DNA of 64,000 bases from Epiperipatus broadwayi. Lineage: Eukaryota; Onychophora; Udeonychophora; Euonychophora; Peripatidae. The notes beneath the pieces were generated by a model. It saw only the letters and a list, made by a program, of their open reading frames with translations, was not told the origin of the DNA and ran no database searches. The translations under genes and the position numbers were made by a program. The DNA lies in NCBI GenBank assembly GCA_028023455.1, contig JAQFVV010000072.1:5944794-6008793 (forward strand), read 5' to 3'. Of this stretch, positions 39,061 to 50,149 are shown in pieces. Numbering within the stretch: the first letter of the stretch is position 1; each line of letters begins with the position of its first letter.

Positions 39061-40978
39061 ATCATATCTCTCCTCCATTGAACTATTTACTTTCTACCCT
39101 TTTGTTCATACCTTTCTTAATTGAATTATATTATGAATTATTTTATTTAATGATATTTGTAATGTAACCATTTTATTAGACTAGTCTTAAATATATATAT
39201 ATATGTGTGTGATCATCTATCTATATTTAACCTTTTTTCCTTCGCTATTCTTCATTACTAACATGTGTAAATATTTTGTATTCCATTGCGATTAAGTTTA
39301 AAAGTTAATTTTTTTCATTTAAAATCTCTAATTTTATTTGTTTCTAAATTCCAGACGAGTAAGTTTCCTTTGTTTGCCAACTTGATCTCCTCAATAACAC
39401 CTCTTTTGTCCGCCAGTAGCTTATTACCTATATATGATTTAGCTATATACATTTTAAATAATTTTTAAACTGTCTGTTTTTAGCGCAAAGCAATTAGAAA
39501 ATGCTTTGTGAAAGATTTTTACTATTGTACTTTATCGAGGAGATTCAAGTTGCCAATTTTATTAAATTTGGGAAGAAAAGACTTAGACCACAAAAATATT
39601 ATATTGTTTAATCTGTTTTTAGTGTCTAATTAGTTTTTCATTAATTTAGGGGAATAGCGGAGGCCATTAAAAACATTCTTAATATTTTAAAGTCATTAAT
39701 TAAACATATTATTTAACTATCAAAAGCTTGAGTTTCCTAATTTTATTATAATGCTTTATTTTACTTTTCCAATGATCCAGGCATGCAAAACACATGTTTC
39801 TTAGTACTTTTATTGCACATTTAACTATTTAGCTCTGTAAGTGTTCCCGTCCATGTCTCTACCTCTGTTGCTAAGCTTTGTGGCCGGTAAAAAAATAATT
39901 TATGTGTGTCTCAGATAATGTTGTTTGTTCGTAATTAGCCTCGAGAATAGGCAAATAGGGCAGAGGTCATAGTATTCTTGATTTAATATCTCGCGTATGG
40001 ATGGCCTCGAGGTACTTTCGCCTAGTATTCGAACTGGGTTAAAGCAACATACATCATCTGACTATCACAATACTGTATACTGTATTTTCAAATGATTGTG
40101 TTTTACTGAGCTTGTATTTCTTTACTCCACAAGTTTTAGTTACCTAAGTCTAATACAACTTGTTTTTGTATATCATATTGTTGGAATTGTATATTATATA
40201 TTAAGAAATTGTATGCTAATTTCAATGTAGATGTATCTTATTAGCAACGATTATATTATTTATTCAAATGCACTCATTACCCTTAGTATGTATCACTGAC
40301 TATGAATCCAAGCTGCAGGAGGTTTTTCTTAATTTATTTGTATAATCTAAATATATCACAGATATGGTATATTATATGTGGATTATATCTATCTTACGTA
40401 TTAATTGATGTAAAGATTTCATTATTTTTATTGTAAATAGTAGAAGTAAATAATTTATATTTTTTGTTAAATTGTAAACTAAAAGAAAATATATTTAGTC
40501 TTTGTGATAAATATTGACTTTATTCTTCGATTACATAAATAATGACTTTATTCTTCGATTACATTTTAGTGTCCGTTGCTATTTGTCACATCCGTACATC
40601 AGAAAATCCATTTAAATAGTAAAAATGTTTAAAGTGTATGTAAGAGTACATATTATTTTGAAATTGTTACATTGATACAATTCATGCAACCATTATATAT
40701 GCAATCAGACATATATAAGATTACTTTATTGATGCTTTTGCTGTTAGAATACTTAGTGATGTGTTTGATACAACAGAATGCCATTTGTTAGATAAAATTG
40801 ATTTAGATTTTAAAAAAATTTGATTTTATTTTGCTAGCCAATATTATGTTCAAATCCATCTTTAGATAAATATGTACTTCATTATAAAGGAAGTGTTGAT
40901 AAGATGTTAAGAAAATAAGAGTCTCAATATTTGTCTGAAGGTTTGTGATCATGGTATAATATTAGATTGATATGTTGG
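39061..40978. other. AT-rich with minor repeats
   Basis: 39890-40085 is a more complex block with 'cctcgaga' and 'ctcgaggt' in inverted order and a 'attcgaactggg' that in reverse resembles a B box; an antisense tRNA-like remnant is possible. A tandem of about 29 bp ('gactttattcttcgattaca' twice) is at 40512-40566. Otherwise AT-rich, nothing assignable. Confidence 0.4.
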
Positions 40979-41421
40979 ACTATTTCCATCATCTAGAGAG
41001 AATGTATAGAAAATTTTAAAATTTTCCAAATACAAACAACTTGTTAGTAATAACATACAAATAGACAACACAGGTTAGTAATTACACAACATTTCCAGTA
41101 GTACTATTCTCCACTCTTCTGGTGTTGCTGGCCTCATATGCATGTGACAGAATAGCTCAATTGTTTAGAACTTTGCCTTAAATTCGATATTCAAGAATCT
41201 AAGGGTGTAAGTTCAACTTCTATGCAAATACTGCCACTGTGCATATCAGGTCAGCAACACCTGAAGAAGAGTGGAGAATAATACTACTCGAAATGTGTAA
41301 TTACTAACCGGTGTCGTCTATTTGTATGTTATTACTAACAAGTTGTTTATATTTGGAAAATTTAAATAAAATTTAAAATTTTCTATACATTCAACATTCA
41401 CTCATAGATGATGGAAATAGT
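40979..41421. mobile_element. foldback whose loop is a tRNA-like sequence
   Basis: Arms of about 160 bp (40979-41140 and 41225-41421) pair from 'actatttccatcatcta' and its inverse inward to 'gtgttgctggcctcatatgc' and its inverse. The right arm carries CTGAAGAAGAGT...ACTCGAAA (41261-41294), again the CTGAAGA-stem-GAAA layout. The loop between the arms is tRNA-like (see 41145-41225). No clear target duplication. The ends contain 'aattttctatacatt'. Confidence 0.8.
41145..41225 (+). repeat. tRNA-like sequence in the foldback loop
   Basis: 'tagctcaattgtttagaac' is close to a canonical Pol III A box with its D-loop, and 'gtaagttcaacttc' about 45 bases later fits a B box. The intervening anticodon region is irregular. 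Acceptor stem pairing is poor, so not a functional tRNA; likely a tRNA-derived internal promoter of a retroposon. Confidence 0.6.
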
Positions 41422-41831
41422 TCTATATATCACATCTAATAAGAGTCTCACTCTTATTACCGCCACTAATTGGGTTAAAAGAACGAGAACCTAAATTATT
41501 GTATTATTTTCAGATTATCATTGGAAAATTAGTATTCTTTATAACTGAATTATTTAATATTTAAGAGCTTGAGATTATTATTACTATTCATTATTATTGC
41601 TTGTAGAATGTAACTATGAATTATCAGTCGATCCACATCTTGTAAAATAATATATTAATCCTATATGCTTAGTCCATGAGAGGACTTAATTTAATTATCA
41701 CTCACTTAGCCCATAAGAGAACATATCTTAGATTATAAGTTTATAATGCATTAGAGATCTTGTATTGATTTAGATCTGTGTTTAGACTTATACTTTGCTT
41801 TATGGTTACTTGGTCACTCTTTGGAAGGTTG

Positions 41832-41862
<31 letters not shown>

Positions 41863-41866
41863 ATAA

Positions 41867-42072
41867 TTGAAATACTAAATTTAACGGTTTACAAACTATT
41901 ATAAACAATCACTAAATCCGCATAAGTACTTTTGGTTAATTTCTTAAACCTGCCTCAACTGCAATTGAATTTAATGGCAGTTGAGGCAGGTTTAAGAAAT
42001 TAACCAAAAGTACTTCTGCGGATTTAAGGATTGTTTATAATAGTTTGTAAACCGTTAAATTTATAATTTCAA
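41867..42072. repeat. palindrome, 96-bp arms
   Basis: Arms 41867-41962 and 41977-42072 pair with only a handful of mismatches (for example 'ccgcataagtac' versus 'ccgcagaagtac'); loop of 14. A (TA)n run lies just outside at about 41841-41862. Downstream, 'ttaattaacggacatttta' occurs twice (about 42093 and 42211). Confidence 0.88.
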
Positions 42073-42457
42073 TTATAATTACAATTTTGTTTTAATTAAC
42101 GGACATTTTATTTATATTATATATATAATAAATGTAATGGTAATTAATTATTATATACAGTCTTTCAATTTACAGTTATATTTATTATTTTTATTGTTAT
42201 TACAATAGTTTTTTAATTAACGGACATTTTAGTTGTATATTTATATGAACAATATTTGTTTTGTTTTTTAACATTGCATTTCATTTAATATCAAGCAAAT
42301 TATCTCCTTTTTACATTTAATTTTGGCATGATAGATTTTATTATGTAAATATGACCCTTCGATTATTCAACATTCTTCCAAGACTTTTACTGATTGCTTA
42401 AAAAAGAAATATATATATAAAGCCATAAACTTAGTGAAAATAAAGATGTGATTACAT

Positions 42458-42540
42458 AAAGGCCTCATGGTATAATGGCTAATATATTTGCCTACCATGC
42501 CTACAATCTGAGATTCAAATTTGAGCAAATGCAATTGAAT
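42458..42540 (+). repeat. tRNA-like SINE head, Glu/Gly-type layout
   Basis: 'cctcatggtataatggctaa' resembles the 5' part of Glu- or Gly-type tRNAs including the A box; 'gagattcaaatttgag' fits a B box with a T stem. Spacing between boxes is normal for a tRNA. The acceptor does not close and the sequence runs on into T-rich DNA without a target duplication. A decayed tRNA pseudogene is the alternative. Confidence 0.5.
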
Positions 42541-42762
42541 TTTTTTCCTAATTTCAAATAATATTAGGATTTTTTTTGTAAGCGTCTAGACAACTTAGTT
42601 AATCATAGCTTAAAAGTAAAACAAGAATGAAAATTTTCTCCAACTGCTACTATGAATAATGATTTCTCGATTTTATGGAAACATGAGGGTTTTTTTTCAC
42701 AGAGGCCTATGTAAAGACTGATTTTATTGGTGTTCTTTGTTTTAATCCAAAGCGAGTACTTT

Positions 42763-43000
42763 TTTTATAGATACACATCAATATTTCCTCTTCCTGTATA
42801 GATACACATCAATATTTCCTCTTCCTGTCCTTTTTTTTTTATAAATGCATATCAATATTTCCTCTTCCTGTCCTTTTTTTTTATAGATGCACATCAATAT
42901 TTCCTCTTCCTGTTCTTTTTTTTTATAAATGCATATCAATATTTCCTCTTCCTGTCCTTTTTTTTTTATAGATATACATCAATATTTCCTCTTCCTGTCA
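42763..43000. repeat. minisatellite, about six 44-bp units
   Basis: The unit reads 'atagatgcacatcaatattt' then 'cctcttcctgtcc' plus a T run of variable length. Alternating units carry 'ataaatgcatatcaa', suggesting a higher-order two-unit period. Starts near 42763 and ends at 'tgtcatgc'. Confidence 0.9.
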
Positions 43001-43139
43001 TGCTGTAATCATTAATTTATAGAAGCAGATAGATAATTTCAAACTAAAAATCACCTTTTCAAACTTATATATGCATCAGTTTTTCAAATATGGAAAAGCC
43101 AGCTATTTGTTAATATAGCAGACTGACAAATATTTAAAC

Positions 43140-43405
43140 CGTTATTATCGAGATCACCGAAAAAATTAAGAGGTCAAAATGATTCGGGGCTAAATATAGT
43201 ATTCGCAGTGATAACAATAGATGCAGAAGAAATTTTAAATTGGATTCCAAAAGATTATAGAAGACCTAGAAAGGGATTGAATGTGAGATGAATGAATGAG
43301 AAGGAAATTTGTGTCATGGAGATGAAAAGCTATGAATTGGAGAATCTAGATTAAACTTGATAGATCTTTATTCTGTAGTGGAGTAGTAATATTTAAAAAT
43401 GATGA
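43140..43405 (+). pseudogene. RTE-like LINE 3' fragment, decayed
   Basis: Matches the end of the 25816 copy: 'gattcggggctaaatatagt', 'attttaaattggattccaaa', 'agaagacctagaaaggg', 'cttgatagatctttattct' and a 'gatgatttga' tail. No open frame remains. Confidence 0.7.
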
Positions 43406-43595
43406 TTTGAATAATATATTAATGTTGATGCAAATTATGAGAGCAGTTTTTTGTTAATCATAATTAAATATCTCCACTCCACTTTACATTGCTTGGTGAA
43501 TATGTTCAGGTTTTATCAAAATGTTGTTGCATAAATTTTATAAATATTAGTAAGGCTGCCTATGCACTTTGACATTAAAGTTCACCACTTGTCTA

Positions 43596-44095
43596 TATTA
43601 TTGACTTATGGATCTGAGAGTTGGACATTTAATAGAAGACTAATACAGAGATTTCGGACCACTTAAAGAAGTATGGAGAAATGCATGTTAGAAGTAACAA
43701 GAAGAGATTGAAGACACAATATATGTACAGAGATTTCGGACCACTTAAAGAAGTATGGAGAAATGCATGTTAGAAGTAACAAGAAGAGATTGAAGACACA
43801 ATATATGTAAGAGAACAAACAGGTGTTACTGACATTTATTGAAAGAATTAAAATACTGAAGTGGAATTGGGCTGAATATATTGCTAGAAGAGATGACAAT
43901 AGATGGACAATTGAAATAATCTTAAACTGGATTCCAAAATATTATAAAAGACCCAGAAAGAGACCACATGTGAGATGGATTGGTGAAAGAAAATGTGCAG
44001 GAGTGATGTGGAGAAGAGGCTAGAGATCAGAGAAGGTGGACTGAACTTGGAGAAACCTTCATTCTGCAAGAAATTGATAATTACTGAAAATGATG
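43596..44095 (+). pseudogene. RTE-like LINE 3' fragment with 82-bp internal tandem duplication
   Basis: Begins at the 'ttgacttatggatctgagag' equivalent of LTYGSE and runs to 'cattctgcaagaaattgata' and a 'gatgatgtt' end. Bases 43644-43725 are repeated exactly or nearly so as 43726-43807, covering the region of the ERCMLGVTRRD motif. A later frame retains 'IKILKWNWAEYIARRDD' and 'YKRPRKRPHVRWIGE'. Lies 190 bp after another RTE fragment in the same orientation. Confidence 0.85.
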
Positions 44096-44399
44096 ATGTT
44101 AAAAATACATAAAACTAATATTTGATCAGTTATTTTGAGCCTTCATATTACAAGATGAATTCCTTAGAATTCCCTTTTCTCTAGCTTTACTTGCTATAGG
44201 AGGAAAATCATCTTTTGTTCTTAAAATATTCTTCACTAATATACATCTTAGCAATCAAAACATATTTTGAAAAACCATCAGAATTTTATTTATCAAGAAA
44301 TTTTATTGTGAGCTCAAAGAATTGTATTATAGCAATAACAAAGTTATGTTGTTAACAGAAACTATAAAAAAGGTTACATAACCCAATACCTACAGTCTG

Positions 44400-46310
44400 G
44401 TGCTAAAAAATTAACTTTTCAATCACAAATTGTCCATTACTACAAGGCTCCATATAGCATTGTAGATGTATGTTGGAGCTAATTTTTCATTTCTGTTTAT
44501 GATGGTCTGAAGTTTTGTTAGAAGTAATTTCTTACAGTCATGCAAGGTGGAGCCATAAATGAAAGTACACCTAGTTGACCAATAGGCAAACAGCAGAAAG
44601 GTTATGATTCTTATGGATGGAAAGATCCCATTACATATGCTAGAAATCAGCCTGGTAATGAGAAGCACTCTAGTTTTTTATATGGATGCGATAAAGTCCC
44701 TGTCCCATTGGAGTGTTATCATGTCATCATCCCATTTACATAAAGGACAGACCAAGTCCAAGCATGAGAACCCTCTATGATAGACCAGAAAATGACATGT
44801 GAGCAGAGCATTCAGGTTTCTTTTATCAAAAAATCTCAGGTTTATTTTAATCAAAAATCTTAAAAATTTTGATTCTAGATGCCACCATTTAAACTTTTTT
44901 AATGATTGAATGATTGGGAAAGGTTAGCAGTGATGGGGTTGGGGGGGGGTTCTGCATTAATTAGATGGTATGCATCCCAGTACTTAATTTTCTGTGAGTT
45001 AACCTGATTAGGTAGAGTGATAAATTTTGCAATATTTAGCAATAAGGATGGCAACCAACCCTCACAGGAAAAGGGGGTCAGTAGGACAGACAGATCTGAA
45101 GCATGATACATCCGGGAAGTGGCAAGATAGGTTAAGGATGGTGTTATGTGTATGCTGGAAACAAAAGAGTATAACAGAGTGCAACAATAGCCCATTGAGT
45201 TTTGTGTGCCTAAGGAGGCCCCAAGGCTAATGGCCATGGTCTTGCCCTTCCATGTAAGTCTTGCATATAGTGAATTTATCTTTCTGATGAATCTTTGGGA
45301 AAAGTTAATGATTGGCATGAAATAAGAAATCCTTGGAAACACCAGGATATTAAGTAGTGAAGTTTTTGTATATAGTGACAAATAAACTTGGATAATGAAT
45401 CAATGGTTTTTTGTATCGAGAGAAGAGAGTCCTGTATAGTTCTCCTCATTGTAAGGGGCAAGTTGTAGAATGGGAAACCCAGAAATTTTTGGGGCATGGC
45501 AGTAAAAGGAGAGGGGACAGTATTCCCAAAGGATATCTCCCATGCCAAGGATTTATTTAAATTAAAGGTCAGTTCTCACTCAGAACAAAAAGCATGGAGC
45601 ATTTTGGCAAGCTTTGGGATTAGCTTTTGTGATTGGAGAAGGCTGTTTAGTCATCCATGTATGCTATGTGGGAAATTGATCTATTGAGGGCAGATATGAA
45701 TATCGAGGGAGGTCTTGTTCAAGTCTAATCAACAGAGGATTAATGTAGATAATAAAAAGCAGGAAACTCAGAGGAGAGCCCTGTGGAATAGAATTTGTTT
45801 GGGGTAAAAGATGGCAAGATCCTGCCATTCAGGGAAATGGAAATGTTCCTGTTGTTGAGGAAATTTTCTATAATATTAATTATGCTAGTTGGGATATCAT
45901 ATTTGGCAAGAAGGTTGATGAGGCAATGTGTTCTGACAGAGTCAATGGCACTGGCAATGTCCAGCTGGATGACTACTGGTTTAGATTTCCTTGTGATTCT
46001 GGGATAATTGACTATCATCTTGAATAATGCTATTTGCATCAGTAGTTGAAGAACCCTTCTTGGCAACCGGGATATGAATGGAAGGAGCTTATCCTGTATC
46101 TTATTCTTGATTATCGATTCAATCACCTTGATAATTAATAGTGTTATAAAGATGGGCCTAAGATTTTCAAGGGGGTGGTGGTAATGTCTCTTTCTTGAGA
46201 AAAGGCACCATCCCTATAGGGTACAGGTACCAATGTCAAGGAATTTGGTGGATATGAGATCAACTATTCTATGTATAATTAGAACCAAAACTTTTTGGAG
46301 GTGAAATAGG
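44400..46310 (-). pseudogene. non-LTR retrotransposon RT, decayed, minus strand
   Basis: Read from high to low coordinates. Near 46150-46230 is the RT start motif, 'ENLRPIFITLLIIKVIE', frameshifted into 46126-45740, where 'VVIQLDIASAIDSV' (about residues 52-64) contains the box A catalytic Asp. Then 'IINIIENFLNNRNISISLNG'. The YADD box is not recognisable. 45548-45276 and 45381-44899 overlap in different frames and give the thumb: 'QKFLGFPFYNLPLTMR' and 'LLNILVFPRISYFMP'. Near 44720-44850 is a 'LDLVCPLCKWDDD' CX2C remnant. 44668-44423 has 'STLHDCKKLLLTKLQTIIN'. Several frameshifts and stops; inactive. Different clade from the RTE copies. Plus-strand ORFs here are shadows. Confidence 0.82.
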
Positions 46311-46779
46311 ATAAATATTATAATTATTCATAACTGCTTATTTCAATCTTATTTTGATTGATTATTTATTTATGAATTTTTTAATACGAAACCAAATTTT
46401 TGTAACTTTGGGAAATATATAAAACTAATCCATTGTCTTCTACTTCATCATTAAAAAATAAGCTTCAATATCATCTTCAGAATCAGATATAACCAGTAAT
46501 AAGGTAGACATATTGGAAACTTTTGTCTGGAGAACTTATTATCATTCACATTTCTCATTAATAGACTTTGAATGCTGATGGAAAATTATACTTATCTTGT
46601 AAGTAAAAGTATAGATTAATCAATGGCAAGCAATCATTTAAAGGTTAAGGACTTACCTAATGATCTGAGTTTACTAGGTTATATACAGATTAAAGGTAGA
46701 TTGTTGTCAAAATATTGTGAGCTGATGTGAAGCTCTTTGTGTTACATCTAATTCTAGTAATTAAATTCTTTCCAATTCT

Positions 46780-46907
46780 ATGTGGTTTGTGCAGTGGTGG
46801 CATTTAAGTCTTTAGAGTTCAGGTCAATGTATGGAGCCCAACTCTGTAGGGTTTTAACTTCTTACAACATCCCAAGCAATCATTTGATTATTTGTCTTAT
46901 GTCACTT

Positions 46908-46938
<31 letters not shown>

Positions 46939-47030
46939 AGTATCAGATTCTGAAAATCCAGATCTGTGAACTGCAATCCATCTCTGTCACTTCATTGTCT
47001 GAACTTCTTATGAACTCATGAGTAGTCAAG
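46780..47030. repeat. unassigned block with (GTA)n
   Basis: A (GTA)n run at about 46909-46939 is set in a moderately complex block ('gcagtggtggcatttaagtc', 'gatctgtgaactgcaatcca'). The 79-codon ORF crosses the (GTA)n run. No family recognised. From 46320 to 46780 nothing assignable. Confidence 0.5.
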
Positions 47031-47183
47031 CTGGTCAGTTATTGTTGTTATTTTAGATAGACTATGCTAAAAAGATTTTTATATAAATTATTTTTAAAAA
47101 TTTGTGTCATTGCCATCATGTCCTATTTAAGTGTTCTTTTTATTATGTGAGTCCATTATATTTTATTTGACAAATCTTCTGTA

Positions 47184-47403
47184 TCTAAACATCACATGAT
47201 CACCATCTCATGCTAGCAAATAACTTATTAAACAGGCAAAAACTCTCCATATAGTGCCACCTTGTGCTAACCAGAGAAATCAATGGATGCCAGAAGGCTT
47301 GTGCATAAAATCCCTATCTAGTGCACAAACCTTCTGGCATCCATTGATTTCTCTGGTTAGCACAAGGTGGCACTACTATATGGAGAGTTTTTGCCTATTT
47401 AAT
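47184..47403. mobile_element. family A compact palindrome
   Basis: Arms of about 80 bp (47231-47312 and 47325-47400) pair almost perfectly round 'aaatccctatctagtgc'. The left end has the full tail ('ctaaacatcacatgatcacc'), the right stops at 'gagtttttgcctattt', so it is one-sided like 21074. No target duplication was found. The 80-codon ORF is palindrome read-through. Confidence 0.8.
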
Positions 47404-47427
47404 GTTAGATTACTACAATTGAATAGT

Positions 47428-47570
47428 CAAGTACCAGCTTTTTTTTCACCCATAACTTTGACACCACCCACTTTAGATAAATACATTAATGATTAGCACA
47501 AATCTTTCATTAGGATAGAGATTATCATATCATTCCTAATCCAGATACAAACTTTAAACCCAGTTAAAAA
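47428..47570 (+). repeat. dispersed repeat family F
   Basis: 'ataactttgacaccacccac', 'ttagataaatacattaatga', 'tcattaggatagagatt', 'tccagatacaaactttaaac'. It follows a family A palindrome by about 25 bp. Confidence 0.65.
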
Positions 47571-47739
47571 TTAATATATCTATTCTTATTAAATACAATC
47601 ACATGATAACATTAATTCAACTTTTCTCTTTTTCTCCATTTATAATGTTTTACATATAATAAAAATTGTAAATCAAAAGTACCAATTATTCATAAGCTTG
47701 CAAGTTTTAGATGTTTTTTGTTTTGAAAAGTGATAAATT

Positions 47740-48285
47740 AAAACATATTAAAATATTTAACAAAGGAATTACTTGAAGTTGATTATAAGATTGAACAGAC
47801 AGTAATACTTTATATTAATTTAAAAAGAAGTATAATGATTTAAAGGGGATAAAGATTGATAATAAAAATGGACTATTCCATATATTTCAATTTCTCAAGT
47901 AAAGTTATTTAAACATATATATAAAGATGTGTTAGCGGTTTCATTTTGTGTTACAAATAATGTTAATAAGTTAGTGAATAATTCTAAAAGTATCATACAT
48001 GTCAAGCAAAAAAGTAATATTGTGTATTGAATTTTTAATGAATGTATATTATCATATATAGGTGAATTGAGATGCAATATAGAGAAAAGATTAAAGGAGC
48101 ACCAATTGTTATACAAGCATCATGAAAAGACATGTAAATATAAATTTAAGTTTGATTTTGAAAATGTTAATATCCTTCATGAAGTGAGAAAACATAATAA
48201 AAGAAAAATTAAGGAGGCAATTTTAATTAATAGAAATTAAATAAATATAATTAATAGACAAGCCACTAATGTTAAAATTTAGAAA
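47740..48285 (+). pseudogene. Penelope-like element C-terminus with GIY-YIG relic
   Basis: One plus frame from about 48001 reads 'KSNIVY', a stop, then 'LSYIGELRCNIEKRLKEH', a spacer, 'FKFDFENVNILHEVRKHNKR', 'KIKEAILINRN', a stop and 'INRQATN'. This is the order of the GIY-YIG endonuclease at the C-terminus of Penelope-like retroelements: VY then YIG, an arginine and RLKEH helix, F/DWENV, and a KRKIKEA end. In this copy the first motif is cut by a stop (TGA at about 48028) and linkers are short. 47740-48000 has diffuse similarity to the preceding RT-linker part but no firm motif. The RT itself is absent. Inactive. Confidence 0.8.
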
Positions 48286-48567
48286 TCTTGAGACTTGAAT
48301 TGATAACATTTGAATTTAAACAGCAGTTGAAAAGAGTTAAGTAATTACCCGAAAGTAATACTTCTGTGTGTACGCTACCTAGTGGCTCTAGGAATAGAAG
48401 GTTAGTTTCAGTCCCCTATATTAGATGAAATTAAAAAAGGATAATGAAGCTTCACTGTAATATTTTAAAGCCAAACTGAGGGTAAGTTCATTACCTTTAA
48501 GTGTTGTTATCAAAATAAAGAAAACTTTTAGTTTTCTAACAGCAACACGGTTTTAACTGACATCGTT

Positions 48568-48830
48568 GTGAAAACAAAGATGGCAGAGAACGTTTCAAGT
48601 CAAGTGCAAAATAGAGGAGGAAATGTGAGTCAAGAAAACAGCAGTATAAATAAACAACTGAAGAGAATCCAGTTAACAAAGAAATCACCTCTGGTGATTT
48701 GGACTATATGTCTCCCAAAATATCACAAGGGAAAGAGGAAGTGGATGTCCTTGAAGGCTTCGAAAAGTTTAAAATTGAAATCAACATTATCTAAGAAGCA
48801 AAACCGATTAAGAACAAAACAATAAAAATT
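48568..48830 (+). pseudogene. ORF of unknown function after the Penelope relic
   Basis: An 85-codon ORF starts MKTKMAENVSSQVQ and is lysine/serine/glutamine-rich. A second frame that overlaps from about 48695 reads 'SGDLDYMSPKISQGKEEVDV' and 'LEGFEKFKIEINII' before a stop, giving a more protein-like acidic/basic pattern; a single indel could join the two. It lies 280 bp after the GIY-YIG relic, with an AATAAA-containing stretch (about 48513-48520) between, so it could be the 5' part of a second retroelement copy or the start of another element's first ORF. Not recognised. Confidence 0.4.
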
Positions 48831-49147
48831 CTAAATTTGAAATTAATGAGAGAATTAAGTCAAACAAATTATTTAATATTAATAACCAAGAATTCAAGTA
48901 TAAAGAGGCATTATAATCAAAATGAAAATCTATGCAAATACAGTAAAAACTGGAGGGAATAGAAGTATGAGGTAAATAATGTTATGCAAGAGGCTTAGAT
49001 AATATATTGGATTTAACAGATGAGAAAGATGAACAATCTACAGTTTTACTGAAATCACTCAATGAATAACTTTTAATAAGGATTGAGAAATTTAAGGAAT
49101 ATAAGTAAACAATTATTTTACCAAGAACATAACCTCAGACAAATTCA

Positions 49148-49735
49148 TTAGACATACTGGATGCTAGACACTCCAGCTAGAAATATCATCTTTGGAACCT
49201 TAATAGAGTTTTGTTGTAATATTTGTGAGCATGGGTCTGCACTTCTCATTTCTTCCTCAGGGGTCAATGGTGGCAGTCGTTGGGGGTCTGGTTTATGGGT
49301 GCGGGCTTTGATGATTATTGCCATTACCTGGAAAATCTGCCAGGAGGGTACAGTGTCAAAGTTTTCAGTGCCATTTCCACTCAGATGGGCTGCTGTGCCC
49401 CCTTGATGGATTGTTTTTGTGCAGTGCAGATCTGTGCTTATCAATCATTAATTTTTTCCCCAGTTGGCATTCCAATTTTGGGCAGGTAGATTGAAAGTGG
49501 TCCCTGCCCATTTGGACTGTTGATTTGGGAGACAGAGATACCTGGAATGGGCTCAGCTATGGTCAAGAATTTAATGTCTAATAGCCTCGGACCTTGGACC
49601 CCATTGTCTGCTGTGGTAGTTGGCATAATTCTGGATGTCTTCCTATTCTGCTGAACCATTTGGGTCTTCACTTCGAGGCCCCAGAGAGGGAGATCATTGG
49701 GAAATGGATGACTTATTGGCAGTTGGCCCATGTAG
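49148..49735 (-). pseudogene. broken proline-rich ORF, possible retroelement first ORF
   Basis: Two minus-strand ORFs, 49731-49441 (96 codons) and 49444-49148 (98 codons), abut in different frames with a 4-base overlap, as if one 190-codon ORF had suffered one indel. The first contains 'LPISHPFPNDLPLWGLEVK' and 'AEPIPGISVSQINSPNGQ'; the second 'HQGGTAAHLSGNGTENFD' and 'PQRLPPLTPEEEMRSADP'. G+C is much higher than the surroundings. No domain recognised. It lies upstream, in the same sense, of the RT relic at 46310-44400, so it might be that element's first ORF, but 2.8 kb of other repeats intervene. Plus-strand ORFs here are weaker. Confidence 0.4.
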
Positions 49736-50149
49736 ACCTATGTATAGATACACATTATAGCAACTCTTTTATGGATAGAATTGTTACCGAGCGTGTGTAC
49801 TTTTTATAAACCTGGTCAATGACTGTTTTACATTGTAACATTGAGCACCTTATAATCCTCAATGAGTAAGGGTACCTGAAAATTTTTGTAATCTTTTAAC
49901 TAATAAAGGTTACTTTTGAAAGATAATAGTTAATCACCATTATATTTATTAGTTTTTATTGTTATTATATAATAAAACTTGTATTTCATCACACTCATTT
50001 CAAATGGTGAATAAAGACATCTGAAAAAGATCCCCATGATGCATTTCTGATTGAATAAGCATTCTTCAGTTGAATCAGGTTTTTCATCTCTGATGTTGAG
50101 TATTTATCAATATTGAATTACAAATGAGTCTTTAAATACCAAATTTATT

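Noticed and set aside
39340-39370. 'tttctaaattccag|acgagtaagt' as a micro-exon or recursive splice site
   Set aside because: An acceptor-like site followed within a few bases by a donor-like site; too weak without transcript data.
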